Shown in pieces: positions 1-8,710 of a stretch of DNA of 46,200 nt. The stretch spans positions 1-46,200 of the forward strand of contig CALXKZ010000019.1 of assembly GCA_944389065.1 (NCBI GenBank). Direction: 5' to 3'. How positions within the stretch are numbered: the stretch's first letter is position 1; each line of letters opens with the position of its first letter. Source of the stretch: an uncultured Spirochaetaceae bacterium. Its GTDB lineage: Bacteria > Spirochaetota > Spirochaetia > Sphaerochaetales > Sphaerochaetaceae. A program made the position numbers and the translations under genes. A model generated the notes under the pieces. That model did no database searches, was not told the DNA's origin, and saw only the letters and a list, made by a program, of their open reading frames with translations.

Positions 1-1
1 T

Positions 2-88
2 GGAAAGAACAAGAACGTGTCAACGACAGCAGGAGCAAGAGAGCTTGCATGCTTCATATGGGGAATGATGACAGGCAGAATTGCCTGA
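2..88 (+). CDS. IS110-family transposase, C-terminal end (partial)
   Basis: Open frame entering from the left window edge and stopping at 86-88. The visible 28 residues contain ARELACFIWGMM, the pattern found at the extreme C-terminus of IS110/IS1111-type (Transposase_20) recombinases, which move DNA as a DEDD/serine recombinase guided by a bridge RNA. Only the tail is inside the window, so catalytic residues, integrity and subgroup cannot be judged. The downstream non-coding stretch before the araC promoter would be its right end. The family call rests on a short motif plus position and is an inference from known family tails. Confidence 0.6.
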   Translation, partial: GKNKNVSTTAGARELACFIWGMMTGRIA

Positions 89-345
89 TGAATCGGATAT
101 AGGTGTATAGAGGCAAGGGAAAGGACATAAGTGCATGATTCAGCTATCTTCGAGAAATCTTTGGGGCTGAGATAAATCCCCGTCATAAGACTGAAAGAGC
201 TTTCGGCGAACCATTGACCTGCAGGTAATCAATCCGCGTATATCAGAATGGCCAAGTGCCGATAGAAACTGAGCTCTTTCCCTTACCTGTATAGGCCTTG
301 CCATCCTATAATTCGGCAAAAGGAGAAAATCACAGAAAAGAGTTC
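89..345 (+). mobile_element. Probable right-end non-coding region of the IS110-type element
   Basis: About 255 bases without a convincing gene between the transposase stop and the araC promoter. Several short inverted repeats are visible: TTGCCT/AGGCAA (81-86/111-116, spanning the stop codon), GGGG/CCCC near 157-181, ATTGA/TCAAT flanking CCTGCAGG near 213-233, TGCCGA/TCGGCA, and TATAGG/CCTATA near 290-310. IS1111-type members of this family carry a long right end that encodes a bridge RNA, so this stretch could be one. The element boundary is not identifiable here because the left end lies outside the window. Confidence 0.3.
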
Positions 346-381
346 TTGACAACCGGTCACATCATATCAGATTTCCCGATG

Positions 382-390
382 TGCTATAAT
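382..390 (+). promoter_or_regulatory. Extended -10 promoter of the AraC regulator
   Basis: TGC-TATAAT is a perfect extended -10 ending 10 bases before the ATG at 401. No -35 is visible at 17 bp; a TTGACA at 346-351 is 33 bp away and so not a partner. The predicted start of transcription near 397 leaves almost no leader and no Shine-Dalgarno sequence. The same TGCTATAATCTG string recurs before the response regulator at 43539. Confidence 0.55.
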
Positions 391-400
391 CTGATGTGCA

Positions 401-1291
401 ATGGCGGATGGTGGTTACTTCAATGATGTTGTTTTGCTTTGGATCAGCCGGTATGACTACAATCCGGGCTGGCAGCTTCTCCCGCATTCCCATGATGAAT
501 TCTATCAGCTGATTTACTGCATATCAGGGGAAGGGTGTGCGCATATAGGCAACTGGAAAGGTTCTTTTGTTCCATCTTCTGCTATGTTCATCCGCCCAGG
601 AGAAGAGCATAGCATAGAGGAAATAGGGGAATCAGGACTCAAGACACTGGATATAAAATTCATAATCAACAATCCGATTCTGGCAGATAAGCTATCGATT
701 GTACCTTCATTTATTCCCGATTGCCCGGATGATATAAGGGAAAAGCTTGAATTGATCAGAATGGAGGGAGAGGATCAGGATTATGAATATGTGCAGTATG
801 GCCAGCTTTATCTCGGACAGCTGCTTCTGGATCTGCTGAGAATGCATCTTCCTGTCAGAAAGCGCGAGAGCAAGAACATCGGATTCTATTACAGAGAGAA
901 TCTCTCTGATATCTCCGTCCGCGTTCTGGCTTATATCGAGAACAACTATACAGAACGTATTGCTGCAGATGATATATCTGAAGCTCTGCATTATTCATAC
1001 AGGTATATCAGCCGCAGGACGATGGAGGAGATCGGGCGCTCTCCTGTCGAGCTTGTCGATGAGTACAGATGCCATATGGCAAAGAAATATCTGGTGCTAT
1101 CCACTCTGGAACTGAAGCAGATATCGGAAGCTGTCGGGTATCCGAATGTCCACCATTTCTCCAGAACGTTCAGGAAGATTGTCGGTATGCCGCCAGCAAG
1201 GTTCCGTGCAGATTCTCTTCAGGGTATAAGGAAGGACCTGAATTTCAGCGAATGGTTTGTCAACGAGGATCGTACAAGGCGTACTCAGTAG
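401..1291 (+). CDS. AraC-family transcriptional regulator with N-terminal cupin domain
   Basis: 296 residues, the usual length for a one-component AraC regulator. The N-terminal half is a cupin sensor fold (LLPHSHDEFYQL, then a FIRPGEEHSIEE strand), expected to bind a sugar or sugar acid. The C-terminal ~100 residues are the double helix-turn-helix: ISEALHYSYRYISRRTMEE forms the first HTH, and ISEAVGYPNVHHFSRTFRK with the VGMPPARFR end forms the second. It lies directly upstream of the dehydrogenase/ABC transporter operon in the same direction, so it is most likely the local activator. It has a near-leaderless start and sits just downstream of an insertion sequence, which may have replaced its original upstream region. 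The ligand is not known. Confidence 0.88.
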   Translation: MADGGYFNDVVLLWISRYDYNPGWQLLPHSHDEFYQLIYCISGEGCAHIGNWKGSFVPSSAMFIRPGEEHSIEEIGESGLKTLDIKFIINNPILADKLSIVPSFIPDCPDDIREKLELIRMEGEDQDYEYVQYGQLYLGQLLLDLLRMHLPVRKRESKNIGFYYRENLSDISVRVLAYIENNYTERIAADDISEALHYSYRYISRRTMEEIGRSPVELVDEYRCHMAKKYLVLSTLELKQISEAVGYPNVHHFSRTFRKIVGMPPARFRADSLQGIRKDLNFSEWFVNEDRTRRTQ

Positions 1292-1351
1292 TTCCGGATT
1301 TGATAAAAACTAATCCGCATGGGCTAAATACAAATGGCAATTCTGGATTTG
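1292..1351 (+). promoter_or_regulatory. Direct repeat in front of the sugar-acid operon, candidate AraC sites
   Basis: TTCCGGATTTG (1292-1302) and TTCTGGATTTG (1341-1351) differ at one of 11 bases and lie in the same orientation 49 bp apart. They fill most of the gap between araC and the dehydrogenase gene. AraC-type proteins often bind direct repeats near the promoter they control. No confident -35/-10 pair was found between them. Confidence 0.35.
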
Positions 1352-1375
1352 TACTAGAACATGGAGGAAACAGCT

Positions 1376-2404
1376 ATGCCTACGAAAATGAAATTTGCTG
1401 ATCTTGAATATGTCGAGGAAGGGGCTGCGGGATCCCAGAGAGTTGCGATCCTTGAAAAGCCATATTCGATGAAGCTCGTAAGCGCAGCCATTCCTGAGCC
1501 TACAGATGATGAGCTGCGGATCAAGATAAAATATGTGGGTATCTGCGGTTCCGATCTCGAAGCTTACCGTGGAATAAGAAAGCCTGAGTTCATATCATTC
1601 CCCGCCCGTCTTGGACATGAGGTCGGCGGAGTGATTGATAAGGTCGGAAAGAACATAAAGGGACTTAAGCCTGGACAGAAAGTCACATGCAGATATGTGT
1701 GGGGAGCCTATGCAGAGTATATTGTATGCAAACCGTTCAATGTACAGGTAATACCTGATGAATTCGATTTGCTTGACGTCAGCCTGCTTGAGATTCTTCC
1801 TGGCGTAATCCATGCTGCAGAGCTTTCCCAGATAGATTCTGGACGTACTGTTCTCATAACAGGGCAGGGTGTGAGCGGCCTGATGCTGACCCAGGTTCTC
1901 TCTCTTTATTCTCCGAAGGCATTGGTTGTCACCGATCTCAAGGACAGGAATCTTGAGCTTGCAAAACGTTATGGTGCAACACATACATACAAGATACCGA
2001 CGCCTGATACTCCTACCATGGATATTGTCGGCAAGGATTTTCCTGATGGATTCGATGTGGTCATCCCTTGTCTGCTTGAAGGCGCAAGTGTGCAGGATGC
2101 TCTTTACAGTGCAAGAACAGGTGGTAAAATTGTTATGTATGGTGGAATCGGAACATGCAAAGAGCCTTTCGATTTCTTCAAGGTCCACAGGCAGAGGGTT
2201 GAGATCCTTTCAACAGAGCCTAAGAGGGATATAGATATGTATAGATTCTTCAAGGAAGGCATATCTATGTTCCGTGATGGGCTGATAAGGACCTGGGAGT
2301 ATATCGATAAGGTTTATCCGCTGTCTCGGATTCAGGAGGCTTTTGAAGAGCGTGATAACAAGAACAACGAAACTATACACATTGTCATAGACGTTGAAAA
2401 ATAG
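1376..2404 (+). CDS. Zinc-type medium-chain alcohol/polyol dehydrogenase
   Basis: 342 residues from the ATG at 1376, chosen over the in-frame ATG at 1361 because GGAGGA (1363-1368) sits 7 bases before it. Oxidises an alcohol group of a sugar, polyol or sugar acid with NAD(P). The GroES-like domain carries GICGSD (catalytic zinc Cys) and GHEVGG (zinc His and Glu). The Rossmann domain carries GQGVSGLM followed by an acidic residue (VVTDLKD), favouring NAD. The four-cysteine structural zinc lobe is absent (VTCRYVWGAY runs straight on), as in some threonine/sorbitol dehydrogenase relatives. First gene of the operon; it probably converts the imported substrate to a keto sugar acid. Substrate unknown. 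Confidence 0.85.
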   Translation: MPTKMKFADLEYVEEGAAGSQRVAILEKPYSMKLVSAAIPEPTDDELRIKIKYVGICGSDLEAYRGIRKPEFISFPARLGHEVGGVIDKVGKNIKGLKPGQKVTCRYVWGAYAEYIVCKPFNVQVIPDEFDLLDVSLLEILPGVIHAAELSQIDSGRTVLITGQGVSGLMLTQVLSLYSPKALVVTDLKDRNLELAKRYGATHTYKIPTPDTPTMDIVGKDFPDGFDVVIPCLLEGASVQDALYSARTGGKIVMYGGIGTCKEPFDFFKVHRQRVEILSTEPKRDIDMYRFFKEGISMFRDGLIRTWEYIDKVYPLSRIQEAFEERDNKNNETIHIVIDVEK

Positions 2405-2436
2405 ACAATCGTGTGTAATATGGAAGGGGAATTCCT

Positions 2437-2455
2437 GGGGCCTAGCAGAGGTCCC
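2437..2455 (+). other. Intercistronic hairpin before the binding-protein gene
   Basis: GGGGCCT / AGGTCCC, a 7-bp stem with one G-U pair and a 5-base loop. There is no following T-run, so it is more likely an mRNA processing or stability element than a terminator. The strong AAAAGGAGG site of the binding protein follows. Confidence 0.4.
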
Positions 2456-2478
2456 TTGAGATAGTAAAAGGAGGAATT

Positions 2479-3822
2479 ATGCGTACAAAGAGGATTGCTA
2501 CATCGATTATCGCTCTGATATTCGCAGCAGGTCTTGTTTTCGCAAGTGGATCATCGGATGTTTCTCTCACAGAAGACGGACTTCCTGATTCAATCGAAGT
2601 CTGGAGAATCTCGAACCCAAGCGAGAAGATCATGAAGGCTTTTGATGATGTTGCAGCAGATTTCGAGGCAGCAACAGGCATCAAGGTCAATTATGTTCTT
2701 ACACCTACCAATGATTTCCATACAAAGCTCGTAACCAGCATCAGTGCAGGTGTTTATCCTGATGTTGTTATCTGGAACAGCTCTCCTGGAACAGAGTTTG
2801 CTTATACAGGAATGGTCCAGCCAATGGATGAGCTTCTTGAGGAGATCGGAAGCGATCAGTATGCAACGAACCTCGTTGATACATTCCGCGTTGACGGCAC
2901 TCTCTGGGAAATCCCGTTCTATGTACGCCCGGGCTCACTCCATGCTCGCCGCGACTGGCTTGAGGCAGCAGGATATGACCTGACCCTCCAGCAGGATGAG
3001 AACGGTGACTACTACATCGAAGACCTCAAGACCTGGGAAGACATCCTTGAAGCAGGCAAGAAGATCACAGATGTTGCAAATAACCGCTATGGTCTCGGAT
3101 TCGCTTACTCCAGAAAGGCTTTCGGAGATAGCGCCGGATTCTGCTTCTCTGTAATCGCATGCCACGGTGGAAGGATCATCGACGAAGAGGGCAACCTCGA
3201 TATCGATACTCCTGAGATGCGCAGTGCAATCGACTTCCTCATCAGACTGTGGAACAGCGGAGCAGTTCCTCCAGCAGCCACAACATGGGATGGAAACAGC
3301 AACAACCAGTTCTTCCTTACTGGTGATATCGGTATTGTACAGAACTCCAACTCGATTCTCGAGAAGCTGCCTTCTGACAACGTTGCTCTTGAAGATGTCA
3401 TGATTCTTCCTTATCCAGAAGGTCCAGCAGGATCATGGAAGCAGGGACCACCTGAATCAATTACAGTATTCAAGACTGATAAGCTTGCTTCTTCAGAGGA
3501 ATTCGTAAAGTATATCAGCAGCCCTGAAGTACAGCTTAAGATGTTCGAGACAATGGGCTTCGGATACTATGCTCCGCTCAGATATGACGTGATTGCAGAT
3601 CCAATGTTCGAATCTCTTACAGACAATGAGAAGGTCATGCTCCGTGGATCAACCCACTCTGTTTCCTCCTCATTCCCTGGCGAGACAGATTCCAGACTTT
3701 CGATTCTGTACTCTTCCTACTTCTATGATGATATCCTTTCCAGAATCGCTGTTGATAACTGGACAGTAGACCAGATCATAGACGAGATGGAGCAGAAGGC
3801 ACAGGAAATACTCTTCGAGTAG
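2479..3822 (+). CDS. Carbohydrate ABC transporter substrate-binding protein
   Basis: 447 residues, typical for family 1 (MalE/UgpB-type) solute-binding proteins. The N-terminus is a signal peptide (basic MRTKR, hydrophobic core, cleavage near VFA-SGSSD) with no lipobox cysteine, so the mature protein is predicted to be free in the periplasm. The body shows family features: EVWRISNPSEKI at the start, PDVVIWNSS, a WEIPFYVRPG segment and a GIVQNSNSILEKL region. Start supported by AAAAGGAGG 5 bases upstream. Hairpins flank the gene on both sides, which may raise its transcript level relative to the permeases. The co-transcribed catabolic genes suggest a sugar acid or uronide-like ligand; this is inference. 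No ATPase is encoded nearby, so a shared MsmK-like ATPase elsewhere must power the system. Confidence 0.88.
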   Translation: MRTKRIATSIIALIFAAGLVFASGSSDVSLTEDGLPDSIEVWRISNPSEKIMKAFDDVAADFEAATGIKVNYVLTPTNDFHTKLVTSISAGVYPDVVIWNSSPGTEFAYTGMVQPMDELLEEIGSDQYATNLVDTFRVDGTLWEIPFYVRPGSLHARRDWLEAAGYDLTLQQDENGDYYIEDLKTWEDILEAGKKITDVANNRYGLGFAYSRKAFGDSAGFCFSVIACHGGRIIDEEGNLDIDTPEMRSAIDFLIRLWNSGAVPPAATTWDGNSNNQFFLTGDIGIVQNSNSILEKLPSDNVALEDVMILPYPEGPAGSWKQGPPESITVFKTDKLASSEEFVKYISSPEVQLKMFETMGFGYYAPLRYDVIADPMFESLTDNEKVMLRGSTHSVSSSFPGETDSRLSILYSSYFYDDILSRIAVDNWTVDQIIDEMEQKAQEILFE

Positions 3823-3850
3823 TACTGCAGGCTTTTGCCGAAAAAATCAA

Positions 3851-3878
3851 CCGCGCTATGCCATAAGGTATAGCGCGG
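3851..3878 (+). other. Strong intercistronic hairpin after the binding-protein gene
   Basis: CCGCGCTATgCC / GGtATAGCGCGG, a 12-position stem with one mismatch and an ATAA loop. No T-run follows. This position is typical for stems that protect the upstream binding-protein message and limit expression of the permease genes. Confidence 0.6.
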
Positions 3879-3896
3879 ACTCTTAAGGGGAATCAG

Positions 3897-4808
3897 ATGG
3901 CTGTAAATGCATTACTGTCAAAGAAGGATAAGCCTCATTATCCGTCGTTGGAAGCACGTGATAATCGTATTGGAAAGCTCTTTCTGCTTCCTGCGGTGAT
4001 AGTGCTTCTAATTATTGTGGCATATCCTGTAATTTATTCTATCGTAATGAGCTTCCATCGCTGGAGGCCTACCGATCTGAACCGTTCTTTCAATGGTTTG
4101 GCTAACTATATCAGGGTCGTTACCGATGCCAGGTTCCCTGAATCGATAAGAAACACATTCATCTATGCAATTGTCGGAGCATGTTTCAAGGTCATAATCG
4201 GAATGGGACTTGCCCTGATGATGAACAGGAAGTTCGTAGGACGCTCCTTGGCAAGAGTCCTTCTGATGCTTCCATGGGTTATTCCTGTTACTGCAAGTGT
4301 CACAGCATGGAACTGGATGTTCGATGGAATGTATGGAATTTTCAACGTTCTTCTGCTGAGACTTGGAGTGATAGATTCCTATGTGAATTTCCTCGGACAG
4401 CGTGGTATGGCTCTGGCCTGTGTCCTCATTGTTGGCATCTGGATGGGATATCCTCAGATGATGATGATGATACTTGCCGGACTGCAGTCAATACCGACCG
4501 AGATGTATGAAGCTGCCAAGGTCGAAGGTGCTGGTCCGATCACAACATTCTTCAAGATTACATTGCCATCCCTTGCCAATGTAATGTCTATGACCATAAT
4601 CCTGTCGATAATCTGGACTTTCAACTCGTTCAACGTCATCTGGCTCATGACACGAGGCGGAAGCGGTACACATACAATGAATACTCTCGCATACGAATTC
4701 TCGTTTGTGACAATGAGATATGATCTGGGAGCTGCAATGAGCGTTCTTATCCTCGTCTTCCTTGCATTCTTCCTCTTCATTTACTCAGTCAAGCAGAGGG
4801 AGGACTGA
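3897..4808 (+). CDS. Sugar ABC transporter permease (MalF/UgpA type)
   Basis: 303 residues with about six membrane segments. The first (LFLLPAVIVLLIIVAYPVI) follows a short cytoplasmic tail. The ATPase-docking EAA loop is visible as EAAKVEGAG followed by FFKITLP. AGGGGAA lies 5 bases before the ATG. It pairs with the next gene to form the inner-membrane channel for the binding protein at 2479. The stop and the next start are one base apart, indicating translational coupling. Family assignment is firm; the transported compound is unknown. Confidence 0.88.
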   Translation: MAVNALLSKKDKPHYPSLEARDNRIGKLFLLPAVIVLLIIVAYPVIYSIVMSFHRWRPTDLNRSFNGLANYIRVVTDARFPESIRNTFIYAIVGACFKVIIGMGLALMMNRKFVGRSLARVLLMLPWVIPVTASVTAWNWMFDGMYGIFNVLLLRLGVIDSYVNFLGQRGMALACVLIVGIWMGYPQMMMMILAGLQSIPTEMYEAAKVEGAGPITTFFKITLPSLANVMSMTIILSIIWTFNSFNVIWLMTRGGSGTHTMNTLAYEFSFVTMRYDLGAAMSVLILVFLAFFLFIYSVKQRED

Positions 4809-4809
4809 T

Positions 4810-5688
4810 ATGCTGAATAATAGTTACACGCTTGGCATGAAGAAGCGCAAGCTGATTACGAATATAATCTTCTATGTTGTATTGATCCTTGTCATCTGCA
4901 TCCTTGATTTCCCTGTATACTGGATGATCAAATGCTCGCTTGCAGATGTCAGCGATATCATGAATCGTGATGTGTCACTGGCTATTGAGGAGGTTGATTT
5001 CACTGCTTATAAGCACGTATGGAATGGTACAGGCTTTGCAAGCAATCTCTTCTTCAAGCAGTATATGCTGAACTCTTTCATAGTAGTTCTGACCAGTTCC
5101 TGCATATCGATTGTGCTTGCAGCTCTTGCTGGATACTCGCTTGCCAGATTCAGATATAAGTTCAGGAAAGGAATCGCACAGGGAATACTCTATGTATATA
5201 TGTTCCCTCAGATGATCCTTACCACACCGCTTCTGACGCTTGTCATAAAAATGGGGCTTTATAACAGCCTCTGGTCACTGATCATAGTCTTCTGTACATT
5301 CAGCCTTCCGTACTCCATATGGATGATGAGATCCTATTTCTCTACGCTTCCGATGGAGCTTGAAGAGGCTGCGATGGTCGACGGATGCACAAGAATCGGA
5401 GCTATCAGGCGTATCATGATGCCTCTCTCTCTTCCTGGAATCGTTGCGACAATCACATATACCTTCGTACTTGGATGGTCGAACGTAATCTATCCTCTTG
5501 CATTCATCACCAAAGAATCCAAGAAGCTTGTCTCAATCGGATTCACATCGCTTATCTCAGAGGATGCAACACAGTGGAACGGTGTTATGGCTGCGGCTGT
5601 ACTCAGCTCTCTGCCAGTTATCATTGTATTCTTGTTCCTTCAGAAGTATCTCGTAGGAGGTCTCGCTTCTGGTGGAGTCAAGAGCTGA
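4810..5688 (+). CDS. Sugar ABC transporter permease (MalG/UgpE type)
   Basis: 292 residues counting from the ATG at 4810, chosen because GGGAGGA lies just upstream across the end of the preceding gene. Six membrane segments; the first is IIFYVVLILVICILDFPVYW. The EAA loop reads EEAAMVDGCT ... RIMMPL, and the C-terminus ends in the basic/glycine-rich tail usual for MalG-type permeases. It is the second half of the channel with the product of 3897-4808. Followed after 18 bases by the enolase-family gene with its own AAAGGAG site. Confidence 0.88.
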   Translation: MLNNSYTLGMKKRKLITNIIFYVVLILVICILDFPVYWMIKCSLADVSDIMNRDVSLAIEEVDFTAYKHVWNGTGFASNLFFKQYMLNSFIVVLTSSCISIVLAALAGYSLARFRYKFRKGIAQGILYVYMFPQMILTTPLLTLVIKMGLYNSLWSLIIVFCTFSLPYSIWMMRSYFSTLPMELEEAAMVDGCTRIGAIRRIMMPLSLPGIVATITYTFVLGWSNVIYPLAFITKESKKLVSIGFTSLISEDATQWNGVMAAAVLSSLPVIIVFLFLQKYLVGGLASGGVKS

Positions 5689-5706
5689 AAAAGGAGAATT
5701 TCGTAT

Positions 5707-6990
5707 ATGAAGATTACAGATCTTATTGTTACACCTATTGCTTTCGATGATCCACCGCTTCTTAATGCAGCAGGACTGCACGCACCATATGCGCTCCGTA
5801 TCATCATTGAGGTGAAGACAGATGAGAATATATCCGGTGTCGGTGAGATTGCCGGAGGATCTGCGGCGCTGAAGAGTCTTCAGCAGGCCAGGGAATTCCT
5901 TATCGGCATGGATCCTTTTGAACGCAATAAGATAAAGATTGCGATTGAGAAGGGTTTTGAGAATGTCCAGGATACCATGAATGTCGGATATGCTCCCAAG
6001 AATGTGGCAAAGAGAATCTATTCCGCTCTCAACATTGCCCTGCTCGATGTCTGCGGCAAGGCTGTCGGGAAGCCTGTGTGCGATCTTCTTGGAGGCCGTG
6101 TCCGCGACAGGATAGACTTCTCCGCATATCTTTTCTACAAGTATGAGGGTGCTGGCGGAAAGTTTGACAGAGGGCATGACCCAGATGCGACAGGCTGGCA
6201 TAAGTTCAAGGAAAACCAGTTCCTTACCCCGGATGAAGTCGTCGAGGAAGCAAAGGCGATGTGCAAGGAGTTCGGTTTCAAGAGCCTTAAGCTTAAAGGC
6301 GGTGTCTTTGAGCCAGAGGTGGAGAGCAATACAGTCATCGCGCTCTCAAAAGCTTTTGGGAAAGGGACTCCTGTCCGTATCGATCCTAATGCATGCTGGA
6401 CTCTTGAGACGAGCATAAAGTATGGAAAGATCCTTGCTCCGTATCTTGAGTACTACGAGGATCCATGCAAGACGCAGGAAGCTATGGCAGAGCTTGGCAA
6501 GGCCGTTTCCATTCCAAGGGCAACGAATATGTGTACAACCAGCTTTGAGGAGATCCCATCTGCTATAAAGCTCGGAAGCGAGGATATAATCCTTGCGGAT
6601 CCGCACTACTGGGGTGGTATCGAGGCAACTATGCAGCTTGGAAAGATCTGCTCTGTATTCGGACGCGGTCTTAGCATGCATTCCAACAGCCATCTTGGCA
6701 TTTCGCTTATGGCAATGGCCCATGTCGGTGTTGCCTGTCCTGAGATCTCATTTGCTATGGATACCCACTATCCGTGGCAGAAGGATGAGATCATAAAGGG
6801 TGGCAGGATAAAATTCGATGATGGTGCACTTTCCGTTTCGAATGAGCCTGGTCTCGGTGTTGAGCTCGATTATGAGCAGCTTGAACGGCTGCATCAGAAT
6901 TATCTTGCATGCGGATATACCGAGCGCAATGATGAGGCGGAGATGCAGAAGGTCATTCCTGGCTGGACACGCAAGAACCACATCTTCTGA
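5707..6990 (+). CDS. Enolase-superfamily sugar-acid dehydratase (glucarate dehydratase-like)
   Basis: 427 residues. Members remove water from an acid sugar via an enolate held by Mg2+, giving a 2-keto-3-deoxy acid. The N-terminal capping domain is followed by a barrel with LKLKGG (the KxK base pair, ~residue 197), RIDPN (metal Asp), YEDPC (metal Glu), and an Asp (ILADPHYWGG) near HSNSHLGIS, whose His is expected to act as the opposing base. This combination and the length resemble glucarate dehydratase (GudD) more than mandelate racemase. It sits inside the transporter operon, directly before a PHP-type hydrolase, consistent with sugar diacid or aldonate breakdown. The exact substrate cannot be read from sequence. 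Confidence 0.82.
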   Translation: MKITDLIVTPIAFDDPPLLNAAGLHAPYALRIIIEVKTDENISGVGEIAGGSAALKSLQQAREFLIGMDPFERNKIKIAIEKGFENVQDTMNVGYAPKNVAKRIYSALNIALLDVCGKAVGKPVCDLLGGRVRDRIDFSAYLFYKYEGAGGKFDRGHDPDATGWHKFKENQFLTPDEVVEEAKAMCKEFGFKSLKLKGGVFEPEVESNTVIALSKAFGKGTPVRIDPNACWTLETSIKYGKILAPYLEYYEDPCKTQEAMAELGKAVSIPRATNMCTTSFEEIPSAIKLGSEDIILADPHYWGGIEATMQLGKICSVFGRGLSMHSNSHLGISLMAMAHVGVACPEISFAMDTHYPWQKDEIIKGGRIKFDDGALSVSNEPGLGVELDYEQLERLHQNYLACGYTERNDEAEMQKVIPGWTRKNHIF

Positions 6991-6999
6991 TTATCTGAT

Positions 7000-7019
7000 G
7001 GAGCGGGGCCTCCCGCTCC
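7000..7019 (+). other. Intercistronic hairpin GGAGCGGG/CCCGCTCC
   Basis: Perfect 8-bp stem with a 4-base loop just after the dehydratase stop. No T-run follows and the next gene starts 15 bases later behind GGAGAG, so read-through is expected. Probably an mRNA stability or processing element. Confidence 0.5.
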
Positions 7020-7034
7020 TCCCTGGAGAGAATT

Positions 7035-8519
7035 ATGGGAATTTTCTTTGGTGATGTGCACTGCCATTGCGGGATAACCTATGGCTATGGCAGTCTTGAG
7101 AATGCACTTGAATCTGCCAGAAAGAGATTGGATTTCTGCAGCATAACCCCTCATGCCATGTGGCCGGATATACCGGAGATCGACCAGTTCAACAGATATC
7201 TTGTCACTTACCATAAAGAGGCTTTCGATCGTATCGGAAGAAACTGGGAAAGCGTTAGGAAGACAGTTGAAGAGGCAAATGATGATGGCCGGTTTGTGAC
7301 ATTACATAGCTATGAAATGCATTCAAGCTTCTATGGGGACCATCATTTTGTATCGCCCGATCCATCTCTTGAGCTTATTTATGGGAAATCCCCGGCAGAA
7401 GTCGCTGCCCGATCCAGATGCGATCTCGTAGCGATTCCCCACCATATAGCATATCCTTCCGGGTACAGAGGAATAAACTGGGATGAGTTCCGTTCAGATA
7501 TCAGTCCGGTTGTAGAAGTATATTCAAAGCATGGTCTTGGTCTGAATGATGCTGGTTATCGTGAGTATTACCATACGATGGGACCTCGCGATGGCAGGAA
7601 TACCGCCTATGTCGGGCTTCGAAGAGGAAAGAAGTTCAGCTTCGGCGCATCGACAGACCATCATGCAGGATTCCCTGGCTCCTATGGTGATGGTCTTATT
7701 GCTGTAGAAGCTCCATCAAGGACACGCAAGGATCTCTGGACTGCATTGAAAGCTGGCAGGACCTATGCCGTGACCGGGGACAGGATCCTCTGCGATTTCT
7801 CTATGGGAAGTCTCAGATTCGGAGAGTCTGGAGCTGTCGATGGCAGAGCGCTCATCCATGCAGCTGCAAAGGCTTCTGATGAGATAGCCCGCATGGTTAT
7901 CCTGAAGAATCTCAGGCCCTTGGCTATATATGATTCCGAGCGTGATGGATTGCCGCATAGCTGCGAAGGACCATATAAGATCCGTCTTGAGCTGGGCTGG
8001 GGCGATGATAAGGAAAAGGGGTTTGAATGGGATACATCCGTGCGCTGCATCGGAGGAAAGCTGAAAGGCTATGAGCCATGTATCTGTGGCCGTAGCATTC
8101 TTTCGCCATCTGAGGATATGAAGCAGAATGATAATATAAACAGGATATTGTTCAATGCTTCGCTGACGGATGATACATTCAGTTTTGCTGTGGAGACATA
8201 CAAGAATATCTCGCCGCTGCACCCTCAGACATCATCTGCTGTGATAGAGGTTGAGGGAGATAAGGATACGGTTCTTGATTTCTCGATAAATGGAAGAACT
8301 GAGCGTCATACGATAAAAGAGCTACTGGAGACATCGATATGCGGGGAGGTGCTTTCCTATGCATCCTGCTCGTACAAAATCCACAGAGCAGTTCCCAGAA
8401 GCCTTTATGAAGTATCAATGGATATTGAGGATGGTGGAGCTTCTGGCGATTTCTATCATATGGAAGTGTATGAGCGAAACGGCCATGCAGCTTTTGTTTC
8501 CCCGATATTCCTGTTGTAA
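7035..8519 (+). CDS. PHP-type metal-dependent hydrolase, possibly DUF3604-like
   Basis: 494 residues. The N-terminal ~250 residues hold a set of histidines and acids typical of the PHP fold: GDVHCHCG at the very start, SITPHAMW, EMHSSFYGDHHF, AIPHHIAYP and GASTDHHAGF. These would bind two or three divalent metals. The C-terminal half is a beta-rich domain (MVILKNL, LELGWG, VLDFSINGR). Such proteins occur beside sugar-acid enzymes but have no established reaction in most genomes. It is the last gene of the operon and is followed by a clear terminator. A phosphoesterase, lactonase-like or C-C hydrolase role is possible; I cannot choose. Confidence 0.65.
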   Translation: MGIFFGDVHCHCGITYGYGSLENALESARKRLDFCSITPHAMWPDIPEIDQFNRYLVTYHKEAFDRIGRNWESVRKTVEEANDDGRFVTLHSYEMHSSFYGDHHFVSPDPSLELIYGKSPAEVAARSRCDLVAIPHHIAYPSGYRGINWDEFRSDISPVVEVYSKHGLGLNDAGYREYYHTMGPRDGRNTAYVGLRRGKKFSFGASTDHHAGFPGSYGDGLIAVEAPSRTRKDLWTALKAGRTYAVTGDRILCDFSMGSLRFGESGAVDGRALIHAAAKASDEIARMVILKNLRPLAIYDSERDGLPHSCEGPYKIRLELGWGDDKEKGFEWDTSVRCIGGKLKGYEPCICGRSILSPSEDMKQNDNINRILFNASLTDDTFSFAVETYKNISPLHPQTSSAVIEVEGDKDTVLDFSINGRTERHTIKELLETSICGEVLSYASCSYKIHRAVPRSLYEVSMDIEDGGASGDFYHMEVYERNGHAAFVSPIFLL

Positions 8520-8537
8520 ACAGTCAGAAAACAAGCC

Positions 8538-8604
8538 GCGGCTAGATTCCGATGCCTTATTGATTCCCCTTCGGCAGATACTCGGACTCTACGCCGCTTT
8601 TTTT
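8538..8604 (+). terminator. Rho-independent terminator of the sugar-acid operon
   Basis: Left arm 8538-8552 and right arm 8582-8597 pair over about 14 positions with two single-base bulges (GCGGC-TAGA-TCCGA against TCGGA-c-TCTA-c-GCCGC). A run of seven T follows. It lies 19 bases after the stop codon of the hydrolase. Confidence 0.75.
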
Positions 8605-8710
8605 ATATTATCTTTGCGATCTCTGCAATACATTGCTCCTCCTTCCTTGGTAATCGATGAAATAATTCTTTTTAATATAATATTTTATATATTTTCAGCA
8701 CAGAATTTGT

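Noticed and set aside
346..351. TTGACA as -35 of araC
   Set aside because: 33 bp from the TATAAT; the TGC-extended -10 explains the promoter without it.
140..352. 70-residue minus-strand frame near the left edge
   Set aside because: No ribosome site, no recognisable motif, lies in the structured end of the insertion element.
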